In this document: positions 1-11,277 of the stretch, in pieces
Layout of the letters: each line of letters starts with the position of its first letter
Numbering within the stretch: position 1 is the stretch's first letter
Assembly: GCF_021601625.1 (NCBI RefSeq)
Contig: NZ_BQHR01000005.1
Location: 272,244-336,243, forward strand
Direction: 5' to 3'
Source: Pseudomonas paraglycinae
GTDB taxonomy: Bacteria; Pseudomonadota; Gammaproteobacteria; Pseudomonadales; Pseudomonadaceae
DNA length: 64,000 nucleotides
Position numbers and translations under genes: made by a program
Notes under the pieces: generated by a model
Told to the model about the DNA's origin: nothing
Seen by the model: the letters and a program-made list of their open reading frames with translations, nothing else
The model's database searches: none

Positions 1-375
<375 letters not shown>

Positions 376-383
<8 letters not shown>

Positions 384-1260
384 GACGATAAAACCTATCC
401 AGTAAGCCCGGGAGCGCGGCACGCCAGGCACGCGGCTTGATCCCGAAGGTGTGCAGAATTTTCTTGCAGGCGAGTACCGCGTGTTGCGGTTCTTCAGCGG
501 CATCCGGCCGCGCGGCGTGGGCCTGGGCGGTCGGCGCTTCGATGGCCAGCGGGTGCAGACTGCGCGCCTCGGAGAGAATCGCCTGGCCCAGCGCCAGCGG
601 CGTGGTCGCCTCGTGGCCGGCGTAGTGGTAAGTGCCCCACAGCGGCGCGGCGCAATCGAGTTGCTTGAGCACCGAAATGATCACCCGCGCCGCATCGTCG
701 ACCGGTGTCGGATTGCCACGGCGGTCATCGGCCAGCAGCAGTTCTTCCGGCTGTTCGGCACGGGCCAGGAAGCGCCCGAGGATCCCCTCCGGGCTGTCGT
801 CGAGCAGCCAGCCGAAACGCAGCAGCACGTGTTGCGGACAGGTGGCGCGTACGCTCTGCTCGATCCGCCACAGGGCCTGACCGCGCAGGCCCAATGGCAC
901 TGGCTCGTCCTTTTCGCTGTAGGCAGTGGCACGAGAACCGTCGAACACCCGATAACTGGACGGCTGCACCAGCACGATGTTGTGGTGCTGGCACAGTTCG
1001 GCCAGACGCTCGATCGCGCGTTCCTGTCCGGCCAGACGGCTTTCGCTGACGGCCTCGGCCTGGAACCAGTCGAAATAGTAGGCAAGGTTGATCAATGCAT
1101 CGGGACGGGTGTCGTCGAGCAATTGGGTCAGGCTCGCGGCATCCCAGCCGTCTTCGGGCGGGCGGGGGGCGAGGAAACCGATGTCTTCCTCCGCACCGAG
1201 GCGAATCAGCGCCTGCCCAAGGGCATTTCCGCCGCCCAGTAACATAAGGCGCATTCGCAT
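376..1260 (-). CDS. RmlD-like sugar-nucleotide reductase family protein
   Basis: A 294-aa protein with an N-terminal Rossmann motif (LLGGGNALGQALIRLG), an INLAYYFD segment and the PSSYRVFDG strand that matches the region before the catalytic Tyr in dTDP-4-dehydrorhamnose reductases. The classic YxxxK is not clear (the region reads GLRGQALWRIEQ), so catalysis is uncertain. I chose the ATG at 1260 because it opens directly into the Rossmann fold, while the reading frame upstream codes for low-complexity basic sequence. It is followed with an 8-nt overlap by the epimerase gene. A role in nucleotide-sugar or surface-polysaccharide metabolism is inferred from family and neighbour only. Confidence 0.75.
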
Positions 1261-1438
1261 AGAGTCAGCAGGCCCAGTCTGATTGGAACGATGGCTTTGG
1301 CGACGATGCTCGTGGCAGCGTCGTCGATAATTGCCGGAATCGTTGCATTTTGCGGGTTTAGTGCGCAACCGTCACCCGTAAAGTGTAGATCCCGAGCGGT
1401 ACTTGCAACTTCGCCCGCCCACCCGCATAACTGAAGCC

Positions 1439-4400
1439 ATGAATCTGCCCCTCCCCAAGGACGCGGCCCTGGCAGGCTTCCACCCCGCCGTCAGCGCCTG
1501 GTTCAGCAGCACCTTCCCGACGGTAACGGCCGCCCAGGCCCGCGCATGGCCGTTGATCCGCCAACGCCGCTCGACGCTGATCGCCGCGCCCACCGGCTCC
1601 GGCAAGACCCTCACCGCGTTCCTCGCGGTGCTCGACGAACTGGTCCACCGTGGCCTGGAAACCCCAGACGGTCTGCCGGACGAAACCCTGGTGGTCTACG
1701 TTTCGCCGCTCAAGGCGCTGTCCAACGACATCCGCATCAATCTGCAGAACCCGCTGACCGGGATTACCGACCAGCTGCGCCAAATGGATCTGCCGGCGCT
1801 GGAAATCACCACCGCCGTGCGCACCGGCGACACCCCGCAGAAAGACCGCGCCGCCATGCGCAAGAGCGCGCCGCACATTCTGGTGACCACCCCGGAATCG
1901 CTCTACGTGCTGCTCGGCTCGGAATCCGGCCGAAAAATGCTCGGCACCACGCGCACGGTGATCGTCGATGAAATCCACGCCATCGCCGCCGGCAAACGCG
2001 GCAGTCACCTGGCCTTGAGCCTCGAACGCTTGCAGGCGCTGTGTCCTGAACCACTGACCCGCATCGGTCTGTCAGCCACGCAAAAACCGATCGATGCGGT
2101 TGCGCGTTTTCTGGTCGGCCATGACCGCCCGTGCGAAATCATCGACATCGGCCACGCCCGCCCACGGGATCTGGGCATCGAAGTGCCGCCGGTGCCGTTG
2201 TCGGCGGTGATGGCCAATGACGTCTGGGAACTGGTCTACGACCGCCTCGCCGCACTGGCCCGTGAACACCGCACCACGTTGATTTTCGTCAACACCCGAC
2301 GCCTGGCCGAACGCCTGAGCCGGCACCTGAGCGAACGCCTCGGCAAACACGCGGTGGCCGCGCACCACGGCAGTCTGGCGAAGGAGTTTCGCCTCGACGC
2401 CGAGCAAAGGCTTAAACGCGGCGAGCTGCAAGTGCTGATCGCCACCGCCTCGCTGGAGCTGGGCATCGATATCGGCGAAGTCGACCTCGTCTGTCAGATC
2501 GCTTCACCGCGCTCGATTGCCGGTTTTCTGCAAAGAGTTGGCCGCTCCGGGCACCAGGTCGGTGGTACGCCCAAGGGCCGCCTGTTCGCCACCACTCGCG
2601 ACGACCTGATCGAATGCGCCGCCCTGCTCGACTGCGTGCGCCGGGGTGAACTCGATACGCTGCACATCCCCGAGGCGCCGCTGGATGTGCTGGCGCAGCA
2701 GATCATCGCCGAGGTCAGTTGCCAGGAATGGGCCGAGGACGATTTGCTCGCGCTGTTCCGCCGGGCCGAGCCCTACGCCCGCCTCGACGAAAAACATTAT
2801 CAGGCCCTGCTGGCGATGCTCGCCGAGGGTTACAACGGCCGCCAGGGCATCCGCAGCGCCTACCTGCACCGCGACGCCGTCAGCCGAACCCTGCGCGGAC
2901 GACGCGGCGCACGGCTGGCCGCCGTCACCAGCGGCGGCACCATCCCCGACAACGCTGACTACAGCGTTTTGCTCGAACCTCAGGGCCTGAACATCGGCAG
3001 CGTCAACGAAGACTTCGCCGTGGAAAGCATTGCCGGCGACGTGTTCCAGCTCGGCAACGCCTCCTATCGCATCCTGCGAGTGGAAACCGGCAAGGTGCGG
3101 GTCGAGGATGCCCAGGGTCAGCCACCGACCATTCCGTTCTGGCTCGGCGAGGCGCCGGGGCGCAGCGATGAACTGTCGGCGGCCGTGGCTCGGCTGCACG
3201 CGCAACTCGATCAATTGCTCAGTGCCAGCCCCGGCAATCTGCAACCTGCCCTCGACTGGCTGACCGACACCCTCGGCCTGAACCTGGCCAGCGCCGAACA
3301 GCTCGTGGATTATCTGGCCCGCGCCCGCCTCGCCCTCGGCGCCCTGCCGTCCCGGGACACGCTGCTGATGGAGCGGTTTTTCGACGAGTCCGGCGGCACC
3401 CAACTGATCATCCATTCGCCGTTCGGCAGCCGCATCAACCGCGCCTGGGGTCTGGCACTGCGCAAGCGTTTCTGTCGCACCTTCAACTTCGAATTGCAGG
3501 CCGCCGCCAGTGAAGACGCCATCGTCCTGTCGCTGTCCACCAGCCACAGTTTCGAGCTCGATGACGTCTGGCGTTATCTGCACAGCAACAGCGCCGAGCA
3601 CATCCTGATTCAGGCGGTGCTGGATGCACCGCTGTTCGGTGTGCGCTGGCGCTGGAATGCCGGGGTGGCGCTGGCCCTGCCGCGCTACACGGGCGGGCGC
3701 AAAGTCGCGCCGCAGTTGCAGCGAATGAAAAGCGAAGACCTCATCGCCAGCGTGTTTCCCGATCAGATCGCCTGCCTGGAAAATCTCGCCGGCGAACGGG
3801 AAATTCCCGAGCATCCGCTGGTGGAACAGACCCTCGACGATTGCCTGCACGAGGCGATGGACTGCGAAGGCTGGCTGCAATTGCTGCGGCGCATGGAATG
3901 CGGCGAAGTGCGGCTGATCGCTCGCGACCTGCCGGCGCCCTCGCCGCTGGCGGCGGAAATCCTCAGCGCCCGCCCCTACACCTTTCTTGACGATGCACCA
4001 CTGGAAGAGCGGCGGACCCAGGCCGTGCTGAATCGCCGCTGGAGCGATCCGCAATCCACCGATGACCTCGGCGCGCTGGACGCCGACGCGATCACCGCCG
4101 TACGTGAAGAAGCCTGGCCGACACCGAACAGCGCCGATGAAATGCACGAAGCGTTGATGAGCCTGGCCTGCATCAGCGGCCGCGAAGTCGAGGCCAACCT
4201 GCATTGGCGCGACTGGCTGAATGCGTTGGCCGAGACCGGGCGAGCCTGCCAACTGCAAATCGATCCCGAGCATTCGCTGTGGCTGGCGCGGGAACGCCTG
4301 ACCTGTCTGCAAGCGCTTTATCCACAGGCGCAGTCGGCACTCCCCACGCTGCCCGGTTTCGACGAACCATGGACAGCCGATGACGCACTGATCGAAGTGA

Positions 4401-5734
4401 TCCGCGCGCGGCTCGGCGCATTCGGCCCGCTACCGCTGGCGGCGATTGCCGAGCCGCTGGCCCTGATGCCGGCCTCTGTCCATCAAGCCCTCGCTCATCT
4501 GGAGCGCGAAGGTTATGTACTGCGCGGCCAGTTCACGCCGGGATCGCCCGTTGAGGAATGGTGCGAACGCCATCTGCTGGCGCGCATTCACCGCTACACG
4601 GTCAAGCGTCTGCGCCGGGAAATCGAGCCGGTGGCGTTGCAGGATTTCATGCGGTTTCTGTTCGACTGGCAGCACTTGTCTCCGTCTACCCGTGGTCAGG
4701 GCAACACCGTCTTGCCAGCGATTGTCGGTCAGTTCGAAGGCTACCCGGCTGCCGCTTCGGCGTGGGACAGCGACCTCCTTCCCGCGCGGCTCAAGGACTA
4801 TTCACCGACCTGGCTGGACGATCTGTGTCGCAGCGGCAAGCTGGTATGGACGCGCCTAAGCGCCCGACAAAACATCAGCGGCACGGCGTTGCGCAGCACA
4901 CCGATCGTGTTGCTGCCGCGCAGTCAGGTTGGCTTGTGGAGTGCACTGGCCGAACAGACGCCAGTCAGCGAACTGTCGCCCAAAACCCGCAAGGTTTTCG
5001 ACGCACTCAGCCAGCACGGCGCGCTGTTTTTCGATGAGCTGATTCATGAAGCGCACCTGCTGCGCACCGAGCTGGAAATCGCCTTGCAGGAACTGGTCGG
5101 CGCCGGCCTAGTGAATGCCGACAGCTTTGCCGGATTGCGGGCGCTGATCACCCCGGCGAGCAAGCGCCAGCAGCGCAGCAGTCGACGCGGGCGCGGGGCG
5201 TTTGTCGGTGGCATGGACGATGCCGGGCGCTGGGCGTTATTGCGTCGCGGGCCGGTTGTGGAAAACCGTCAAACAGCGTCGCCCGAAACCCTCGAACACA
5301 TCGCCATTACCTTGTTGCGTCGCTATGGCGTGGTGTTCTGGCGCCTGTTGGAGCGCGAAGCCGATTGGCTGCCGAGCTGGCGCGAACTGCTGCGCACGTT
5401 CCATCGACTGGAAGCGCGGGGCGAGATTCGCGGCGGACGCTTTGTCAGCGGTCTGGCCGGCGAGCAGCTCGCCCTGCCCGAGGCGATTCCGCTGCTGCGC
5501 GAAGTCCGCCGTCGGCCTCATGACGGCAGCCTGATCGCGGTGTGCGGCGTCGATCCGCTGAACCTCGCCGGCACCTTGTTACCGGGGGCGAAGGTGCCGG
5601 CTCTGGCGAGCAATCGGCTGGTGTATCGCGACGGATTGCCGGTCGCTGCCGAGGTCGCGGGCAAGCAACAATTCTGGGTGGAACTGGACTCCGCCGCCAT
5701 GAGTGAAATCCGCAACAAGCTGACCCGTCACTGA
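1439..5734 (+). CDS. lhr: Lhr-family ATP-dependent helicase
   Basis: A 1431-aa superfamily 2 helicase. Visible motifs are Walker A APTGSGKT (residues 50-57), the Q/Ia region FVSPLKAL-like ([11 protein letters not shown]), motif II VDEIH, motif III SATQ, VNTRR, and motif [10 protein letters not shown]. After the RecA pair comes the Lhr-specific tail with the [11 protein letters not shown] segment, a winged-helix region, and a long C-terminal extension. Lhr proteins are 3'-5' DNA/RNA-DNA helicases linked to DNA repair. The start at 1439 follows a leaderless-looking upstream stretch; an in-frame ATG at 1403 exists but adds a non-conserved peptide. The gene is divergent from the RmlD-like gene (178-bp gap) and its stop overlaps the convergent MscS gene by 7 bp. 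Confidence 0.9.
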   Translation: MNLPLPKDAALAGFHPAVSAWFSSTFPTVTAAQARAWPLIRQRRSTLIAAPTGSGKTLTAFLAVLDELVHRGLETPDGLPDETLVVYVSPLKALSNDIRINLQNPLTGITDQLRQMDLPALEITTAVRTGDTPQKDRAAMRKSAPHILVTTPESLYVLLGSESGRKMLGTTRTVIVDEIHAIAAGKRGSHLALSLERLQALCPEPLTRIGLSATQKPIDAVARFLVGHDRPCEIIDIGHARPRDLGIEVPPVPLSAVMANDVWELVYDRLAALAREHRTTLIFVNTRRLAERLSRHLSERLGKHAVAAHHGSLAKEFRLDAEQRLKRGELQVLIATASLELGIDIGEVDLVCQIASPRSIAGFLQRVGRSGHQVGGTPKGRLFATTRDDLIECAALLDCVRRGELDTLHIPEAPLDVLAQQIIAEVSCQEWAEDDLLALFRRAEPYARLDEKHYQALLAMLAEGYNGRQGIRSAYLHRDAVSRTLRGRRGARLAAVTSGGTIPDNADYSVLLEPQGLNIGSVNEDFAVESIAGDVFQLGNASYRILRVETGKVRVEDAQGQPPTIPFWLGEAPGRSDELSAAVARLHAQLDQLLSASPGNLQPALDWLTDTLGLNLASAEQLVDYLARARLALGALPSRDTLLMERFFDESGGTQLIIHSPFGSRINRAWGLALRKRFCRTFNFELQAAASEDAIVLSLSTSHSFELDDVWRYLHSNSAEHILIQAVLDAPLFGVRWRWNAGVALALPRYTGGRKVAPQLQRMKSEDLIASVFPDQIACLENLAGEREIPEHPLVEQTLDDCLHEAMDCEGWLQLLRRMECGEVRLIARDLPAPSPLAAEILSARPYTFLDDAPLEERRTQAVLNRRWSDPQSTDDLGALDADAITAVREEAWPTPNSADEMHEALMSLACISGREVEANLHWRDWLNALAETGRACQLQIDPEHSLWLARERLTCLQALYPQAQSALPTLPGFDEPWTADDALIEVIRARLGAFGPLPLAAIAEPLALMPASVHQALAHLEREGYVLRGQFTPGSPVEEWCERHLLARIHRYTVKRLRREIEPVALQDFMRFLFDWQHLSPSTRGQGNTVLPAIVGQFEGYPAAASAWDSDLLPARLKDYSPTWLDDLCRSGKLVWTRLSARQNISGTALRSTPIVLLPRSQVGLWSALAEQTPVSELSPKTRKVFDALSQHGALFFDELIHEAHLLRTELEIALQELVGAGLVNADSFAGLRALITPASKRQQRSSRRGRGAFVGGMDDAGRWALLRRGPVVENRQTASPETLEHIAITLLRRYGVVFWRLLEREADWLPSWRELLRTFHRLEARGEIRGGRFVSGLAGEQLALPEAIPLLREVRRRPHDGSLIAVCGVDPLNLAGTLLPGAKVPALASNRLVYRDGLPVAAEVAGKQQFWVELDSAAMSEIRNKLTRH

Positions 5735-7833
5735 GTGCGCGCCTGCTCCGGCAACACCACCGACGAATGCGCCGGCGCCACCTCTTCTTCCTGTCGCTTG
5801 GGCAGCAAAACCTGCTGTGGATAAGTCTGCGCGAAATGCACCCACGGGCTGTTATCCACAAGCTTTTTCAGACGCTGGTTGAATGCGCGGCTCACCGCAT
5901 ATTGCCCGCCGGAAACCGTGCGAAATTGCGCGGTCAGCACCACGCCGTTCAGGTCCATCTTGTCCACACCGAACACATCCAGCGGCCCTTGCAGGTTGTA
6001 CTTGAGGAATGGATCTTCGCGGATCGAATCTCCCGCCTCGCGGATCAGCTCGATGGCCTTGTCGACATCGGTGTCGTAGGTGAACTGCACCGAGAAAAAC
6101 GCGAACGCAAACTGCCGCGATTGATTGGTCACGGCCTTGATCTGACCGAACGGCACCGAGTGCACGAAGCCCTTGCCGTCACGCAGGCGCAGGGTGCGAA
6201 TGGTCAGGCCCTCGACCGTGCCGGCATGCCCGGAATCGAGCACCACCCAGTCGCCGATCGAGAGGGTGTCTTCGATGATGATGAACAGCCCGGTGATCAC
6301 GTCCTGCACCAGTTGCTGCGAGCCGAAACCGATGGCCAGACCGACCACCCCGGCACCGGCCAGCAACGGCGCGACGTTGATCCCAAGATTGGCCATGGTG
6401 GTGATCGCGCAGATCACCACCAAGATGATTTTGATCGCGTTGCGCAGCAGCGGCAGGATGGTTTTCACCCGGGTGCTGGGCTGGCGCGCCGAGCGTTTGC
6501 TGACCGGTGGTTTCAGTGCTTCCTGGATCGCCGTGTCGAGCACCACCCACAGCAGCCACGTCACGAGGAAGATCAGGCCGATGCTGCTCAGGGCATTGCT
6601 GATCGCCCGACCGACCGTGCTGCTTTGCGCGAAGTCGAGCAGCGACACACCCCAGATCCGCCCGAGGATATCGATGAACGCAATCGCAACGACGATCCGC
6701 AGCAAGGCGTGCAACAGGCTGAGGAAACGTTCCTTGTAGGCGCTGCTGCGCTGGATCGCCTCGGCCTTGCGCGACTTGAACAGGTGTTGCAGCACAGTGC
6801 TGAGAAACACCGTGCCGATCAGCAGCACCGTGGTGAGCAACGCGCAGCGCAGGGCTTTCTGGTTATCCTCGCCAATGCCGATCAGGTTGACCGCCGAGAC
6901 CAGCACCATCAGCACGATCGGCCAGTACCAGAGCCCGGAAAAAATCCGCAGCGATTCCTGCATCGACGGTTGTTTCAGGCGCTGGGCCAGCGGGCGATTG
7001 CGGATCAGGTGCGCCACCGGCCGACGCAGGCGAATCACCAGCAGACCGAAGATGATCGACGCCAGCAGACCGGTGAACACCGCGATGCTGCTGGTGATGT
7101 TGCCGCCCAGTTGGCGGGCGATCTGCGGGCTGGTCAGGGCATCACTCAACGCGGCGAGAAAACCGATCAGGAACAGCGGTTTCGGGCAGTAGTCGCGAAT
7201 GATCTGCACGGCGCGGCGCTTGTGGCCGGTGTTGAACATCACCACCACACACAACAGCATCGACGTGGAAAATATCCCGCTGCTGGTGGCGTAGGCAAAA
7301 CACAGCGCCAGCGCGCGACCGACCGAGGCCGACAGAAAATGGCTGACGTACAGGGTCAGCGGCAGACAGATCAGTGCGGGCAGCGTGTAGGGCAACAGGT
7401 AACCGAGCAGGTCCTGACTGCGCTGGCGGGTGCGCAGCCAGCGCCCTTCCCGCAGGCGTTTGCCCAGCACGCTGCCGAGCACGGTCAACACGGCAAAGGT
7501 GCCCAGCCACACGCCGGAGAGCATCAGGAAATCCCCCGCCACGCTCCAGCCCGAGCGGTTCGAGGGTTGGTTGACCAGCCTGTCGACTTCATCCGCCGCC
7601 CGGTCGGCGCGCAGGCGCCAGGCGTCGACCAGATGCTCGTTGAGATCGAGTTTGTCCTGCACGTCGTCGATGCTGGAACTGATGGCGCCGAGCAGCCCGC
7701 CCTGCACGATCGGCTCCGGTTTGGCCGGCTCTTCACTGGCCGCCGGAACACCCGGCAGGCTGGCGGCTTGCACTGCATTGCCGTCGAACAACAGCAATGC
7801 CCCCAATAGAATCGCGATCCTGAACCTGGTCAA
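5728..7833 (-). CDS. Mechanosensitive ion channel of the MscS family (YbiO-like, large form)
   Basis: A 701-aa inner-membrane protein. It begins with a signal peptide (hydrophobic residues 5-24, VQA-A cleavage-like end), then a periplasmic segment, about ten membrane helices, and near residue 500 the MscS pore helix and beta domain (GVVGLAIGFGSQ, QDVITGLFI, DTLSIGDWV, VPFGQIKAVTNQSR). This architecture matches the long MscS paralogues such as YbiO rather than the 286-aa MscS. Such channels gate on membrane tension and release solutes on hypo-osmotic shock. It is monocistronic and convergent with lhr, with a 7-bp overlap of coding ends. Its upstream region holds the repeat element at 7909-8143. 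Confidence 0.9.
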   Translation of the reverse strand: MTRFRIAILLGALLLFDGNAVQAASLPGVPAASEEPAKPEPIVQGGLLGAISSSIDDVQDKLDLNEHLVDAWRLRADRAADEVDRLVNQPSNRSGWSVAGDFLMLSGVWLGTFAVLTVLGSVLGKRLREGRWLRTRQRSQDLLGYLLPYTLPALICLPLTLYVSHFLSASVGRALALCFAYATSSGIFSTSMLLCVVVMFNTGHKRRAVQIIRDYCPKPLFLIGFLAALSDALTSPQIARQLGGNITSSIAVFTGLLASIIFGLLVIRLRRPVAHLIRNRPLAQRLKQPSMQESLRIFSGLWYWPIVLMVLVSAVNLIGIGEDNQKALRCALLTTVLLIGTVFLSTVLQHLFKSRKAEAIQRSSAYKERFLSLLHALLRIVVAIAFIDILGRIWGVSLLDFAQSSTVGRAISNALSSIGLIFLVTWLLWVVLDTAIQEALKPPVSKRSARQPSTRVKTILPLLRNAIKIILVVICAITTMANLGINVAPLLAGAGVVGLAIGFGSQQLVQDVITGLFIIIEDTLSIGDWVVLDSGHAGTVEGLTIRTLRLRDGKGFVHSVPFGQIKAVTNQSRQFAFAFFSVQFTYDTDVDKAIELIREAGDSIREDPFLKYNLQGPLDVFGVDKMDLNGVVLTAQFRTVSGGQYAVSRAFNQRLKKLVDNSPWVHFAQTYPQQVLLPKRQEEEVAPAHSSVVLPEQARTQ

Positions 7834-7908
7834 AACGCAGAGCTCCCTTGGTTGAACCTGTAAGGAACTGATCGGTAAATTGCAGGCAAGTTCGGTTTTT
7901 GCGGCGAA

Positions 7909-8143
7909 ATCAAGAGCCCCCTCACCCCAGCCCTCTCCCAGAGGGAGAGGGAGCCGACTGAGTTGTTTTCAATAGTTACATCGACCTGAAAGGTTCGTTT
8001 TGATCTCAAGTCCGAGAGCCGGTCTGTGCTGTGTCGAAACCTGAGTACGGCTCGGTGTATCACGTCGGCGTAACTTAAAAGGGCACATCGATCAGTCCCC
8101 TCTCCCTCGGGGAGAGGGTTAGGGTGAGGGCGGGCTTTTGATC
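7909..8143. repeat. MITE/REP-like element with imperfect terminal inverted repeats
   Basis: The 410-bp gap between the MscS and MFS genes holds two facing copies of a ~40-bp sequence. The left copy (about 7909-7951) contains the hairpin CCCTCTCCC/GGGAGAGGG, and the right copy (about 8097-8143) is its near reverse complement. Between them lie about 145 bp with no convincing gene. The TIRs continue outward into AATCAAGAGCCC and, on the opposite strand, GATCAAAAGCCC. I recognise the CCCTCACCCTAACCCTCTCC-type motif as a dispersed repeat of fluorescent pseudomonads. The remaining flanks (7834-7908 and 8144-8243) show nothing beyond the Shine-Dalgarno of the MFS gene. Confidence 0.75.
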
Positions 8144-8243
8144 TTTGCTCTCAGGTCAAATATCAAATGCCCATCCCCGTATTTTTCCACACCCACCAAA
8201 CCCCGACACTGCGCTCCATTCAATCCCCCACCGGAGTGCCGTC

Positions 8244-9455
8244 ATGCCCATTGCCCTGCTCGCGCTGACCCTCAGCGCTTTCGCCATCGGGACGACCGAG
8301 TTCGTCATCGTTGGCCTGCTTCCCACCATCGGCGCCGATCTCGGCGTCAGCCTGCCGTCCGCCGGTCTGCTGGTCAGTCTCTATGCCCTCGGCGTAGCCA
8401 TCGGTGCGCCGGTGCTGACCGCCCTCACCGGCAAAGTCCCGCGCAAACTGTTGCTGCTGTCGCTGATGGTGCTGTTCACCCTCGGCAACCTGCTGGCCTG
8501 GCTGGCGCCGAGTTATGAATCGCTGGTAGTGGCGCGGATCGTCACGGGTCTGGCCCATGGCGTGTTCTTCTCCATCGGCTCGACCATCGCCACCAGCCTG
8601 GTGCCCAAGGAAAAAGCCGCCAGTGCGATTGCGATCATGTTCACCGGCCTGACCGTGGCACTGGTCACCGGCGTGCCGCTGGGCACGTTCATCGGTCAGC
8701 ATTTCGGCTGGCGTGAAACCTTCCTCGCCGTGTCGGCACTCGGCGTGATCGCGTTCATCGGCAGCTTGCTGTACGTGCCGAAAAACATCGCCCACAGCAA
8801 ACCAGCCTCGCTGTTGCAGCAATTGCAGGTGCTCAAGCAACCGCGCCTGTTGCTGGTGTACGCCATGACGGCCATCGGTTACGGCGGTTCGTTCATCGCC
8901 TTCACATTCCTGGCGCCGATCCTTCAAGACATCTCCGGCTTCAGCGCCGGCACCGTCAGCCTGGTGTTGCTGGTGTACGGCGTGTCGGTGGCGGTCGGCA
9001 ACATCTGGGGCGGCAAACTGGCGGACAAACGCGGGCCGATCAGCGCGCTGAAAATCATCTTCGCCCTGCTCGCCGCCGTGCTGTTCGTGCTTACTTTCAC
9101 CGCAGGAAATCCATGGCTGGCGCTGGCCACCGTGCTGGTCTGGGGTGCGGTCGCCTTCGGCAACGTGCCGGGCTTACAGGTGTATGTGGTGCGTCAGGCT
9201 GAACATCACACACCGCACGCCGTGGACGTGGCCTCGGGGCTGAACATTGCCGCGTTCAACCTCGGTATTGCCGGTGGCGCGTGGGGTGGTGGTTTGATCG
9301 TCGAGCACGTCGGCCTGATTCACACTGCATGGATCGGCGGGCTGGTAGTACTGGTGGCGCTGACCCTGACCGCCTGGAGCGGTCGCCTCGATCGCCTGGG
9401 CCCGGTGTACGCCGAACCCGCCGAAGGCTCGGCCCGGATTGTCACCGGGCACTGA
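8244..9455 (+). CDS. MFS transporter, DHA1 (AraJ/YdhP-like) family
   Basis: A 403-aa polytopic protein with twelve predicted membrane helices. The start MPIALLALTLSAFAIGTTEFVIVGLL is typical of the AraJ/YdhP/PbuE branch (GTTEFV in helix 1), with LGTFIGQHFGWR in helix 5 and the GGKLADKRGP loop in the second half. The ATG at 8244 is preceded by a CCGGAG ribosome-binding site at 8231-8236. The longer in-frame start at 8145 would add a proline-rich peptide overlapping the repeat element and is rejected. These proteins export sugars, purines or drugs across the inner membrane; the substrate here is unknown. It is monocistronic. Confidence 0.88.
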   Translation: MPIALLALTLSAFAIGTTEFVIVGLLPTIGADLGVSLPSAGLLVSLYALGVAIGAPVLTALTGKVPRKLLLLSLMVLFTLGNLLAWLAPSYESLVVARIVTGLAHGVFFSIGSTIATSLVPKEKAASAIAIMFTGLTVALVTGVPLGTFIGQHFGWRETFLAVSALGVIAFIGSLLYVPKNIAHSKPASLLQQLQVLKQPRLLLVYAMTAIGYGGSFIAFTFLAPILQDISGFSAGTVSLVLLVYGVSVAVGNIWGGKLADKRGPISALKIIFALLAAVLFVLTFTAGNPWLALATVLVWGAVAFGNVPGLQVYVVRQAEHHTPHAVDVASGLNIAAFNLGIAGGAWGGGLIVEHVGLIHTAWIGGLVVLVALTLTAWSGRLDRLGPVYAEPAEGSARIVTGH

Positions 9456-9556
9456 TCCGGCAGCCCGACCGTCCGTAATCCCGTCGAAACTTTCCCGGAC
9501 CGCCCGCAGTCATCCACAGACAGAGGCCGTACGGGGACTTTCGACGGGAGGGCGGC

Positions 9557-10483
9557 ATGGCAACGATTCATATCGGTATTTCAGGCTGGCGTTACGCCCC
9601 GTGGCGCGGGGACTTTTACCCGAAGGGGCTGGCGCAGAAACGCGAATTGCAGTTCGCCTCACGGGCGGTCAACAGCATCGAAATCAACGGATCGTTCTAC
9701 GCCCTGCAACGGCCGGAACGCTACGCCCAGTGGTACGCCGAGACGCCGGATGACTTCGTGTTCAGCATCAAGGCGCCCCGCTTCATCACCCACATCCGCC
9801 GCCTGCGCGATATCGAAAAACCCCTGGCCAATTTCTTCGCCTCCGGAGTGCTGGAGCTGAAGGAAAAACTCGGTCCGGTCCTCTGGCAGTTCCCGCCCAA
9901 CTTCACGTTCGACCCCGAACGCTTCGAAGCCTTTCTCGATCAGTTGCCCCACGACACCCAGGCTGCCGCCGAGCTCGCCCGTCAGCACGACTCACACCTG
10001 CACGGCCACGCGAGCTTGAAGGCCTACGGCAAAAAACCACTGCGCCATGCCGTGGAAATCCGCAACGACAGTTTCATCGACCCCGACTTCGTGCGCCTGC
10101 TCAAACGCTACAACACCGCGCTGGTGATTGCCGACACCGCCGGGAAATGGCCGTACCGCGAAGACCTCACCAGCGATTTCGTCTACCTGCGCCTGCACGG
10201 TGCCGAAGAACTTTACGCCAGCGGTTACACCCGTGCCGCCCTGCAACGCTGGGCCGAGCGGATCGACGCCTGGCACCACGGCCGGCAACCGGGCGACGCC
10301 CATTTGATCGCGCCACGCCTGAAGCCTCGGACCCGTAAATCCCGCGAGGTGTTCTGCTACTTCGACAACGACATCAAGGTCCGCGCGCCTTTCGATGCCC
10401 GCAGTCTCCTGCAGCGTTTCGATCTGGATAAAAACCTCGAAACCGAGCCCGGTGAACCGGCCGCCGAAGGAGTACTCGCATGA
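9557..10483 (+). CDS. DUF72 domain protein (YecE-like TIM barrel)
   Basis: A 308-aa protein with the DUF72 hallmarks: an N-terminal [15 protein letters not shown] segment, [45 protein letters not shown], and the C-terminal YCYFDND-like CYFDND motif. The family adopts a TIM barrel and its function is unsettled. It is the first gene of a set in which each start overlaps the preceding stop (ATGA at 10480-10483), which implies tight co-expression with the EEP-family, ClsB and YbhN genes that follow. A GGGAGG ribosome-binding site precedes the ATG. Confidence 0.88.
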   Translation: MATIHIGISGWRYAPWRGDFYPKGLAQKRELQFASRAVNSIEINGSFYALQRPERYAQWYAETPDDFVFSIKAPRFITHIRRLRDIEKPLANFFASGVLELKEKLGPVLWQFPPNFTFDPERFEAFLDQLPHDTQAAAELARQHDSHLHGHASLKAYGKKPLRHAVEIRNDSFIDPDFVRLLKRYNTALVIADTAGKWPYREDLTSDFVYLRLHGAEELYASGYTRAALQRWAERIDAWHHGRQPGDAHLIAPRLKPRTRKSREVFCYFDNDIKVRAPFDARSLLQRFDLDKNLETEPGEPAAEGVLA

Positions 10484-11277
10484 GCATTCCCGAGCCGCTT
10501 GGCTTCACCGACGAGCAGTCCACGCTCATCACCACGGTGCGCCGTTTCACCGTGCTGACGGTCAACACCCACAAGGGTTTCACCGCGCTGAACCGGCGCT
10601 TCATCCTGCCGGAATTGCGCGAAGCGGTGCGCAGCGTGTCCGCCGATGTGGTGTTTCTTCAGGAAGTCCACGGCACCCACGAGCACCATCCCAAACGTTA
10701 CGAAAACTGGCCGACGATGCCGCAGTACGAGTTTCTCGCCGACAGCCTCTGGCCGCAGTTCGCCTACGGGCGCAACGCCGTGTATCCGGAGGGCGATCAT
10801 GGCAATGCAGTGCTGTCGAAATTCCAGATCGTGCGCCATGACAACCTCGACGTTTCGATCAGCGGCCACGAAAACCGTGGCCTGTTGCACTGCGTGCTGC
10901 GCCTGCCGGGAGATGACCGTGAAGTGCATGCGATCTGCGTCCATCTGGGCCTGCGCGAAAGTCATCGCAACGATCAACTGCGCCTGCTGCGAGAACGTCT
11001 GGCCGAACTGCCTGATGACGCGCCGGTGATCGTCGCCGGTGATTTCAACGACTGGCGCCAGCGCGCCGATGCCTTGCTTGAACCCTGTGGCCTGCGTGAA
11101 GTATTTGCGGCGCATCACGGCCGGTCGGCGCGCAGCTTTCCCGCACGTCTGCCATTGCTGCGCCTGGACCGGATCTACGTACGCAACCTCAAGGCCAGTC
11201 AGCCAAAAGTGCTGGCGAACCGTCCCTGGTCACACCTTTCCGACCACGCACCGCTATCGGTGGAGATTGAACTATGA
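10480..11277 (+). CDS. Endonuclease/exonuclease/phosphatase family protein (YbhP-like)
   Basis: A 265-aa EEP-fold protein with the expected metal and catalytic motifs in order: TVNTHKG (Asn), VFLQEVHG (Glu), CVHLGL, AGDFNDW (Asp, Asn) and the terminal LSDHAPL (Asp-His). These are the residues of Mg-dependent phosphodiesterases and phosphatases. In E. coli the equivalent gene ybhP lies directly before clsB (ybhO) and ybhN, and the same order is kept here with 4-nt overlaps on both sides. A lipid-phosphate or nucleic-acid substrate is possible. Linkage to clsB makes a phospholipid-related role more attractive, but this is inference. Confidence 0.87.
   Translation: MSIPEPLGFTDEQSTLITTVRRFTVLTVNTHKGFTALNRRFILPELREAVRSVSADVVFLQEVHGTHEHHPKRYENWPTMPQYEFLADSLWPQFAYGRNAVYPEGDHGNAVLSKFQIVRHDNLDVSISGHENRGLLHCVLRLPGDDREVHAICVHLGLRESHRNDQLRLLRERLAELPDDAPVIVAGDFNDWRQRADALLEPCGLREVFAAHHGRSARSFPARLPLLRLDRIYVRNLKASQPKVLANRPWSHLSDHAPLSVEIEL

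Noticed and set aside
7830-8063. A 77-codon minus-strand frame upstream of the MscS gene
   Set aside because: It runs through the repeat element and encodes part of it; no independent evidence of a gene.
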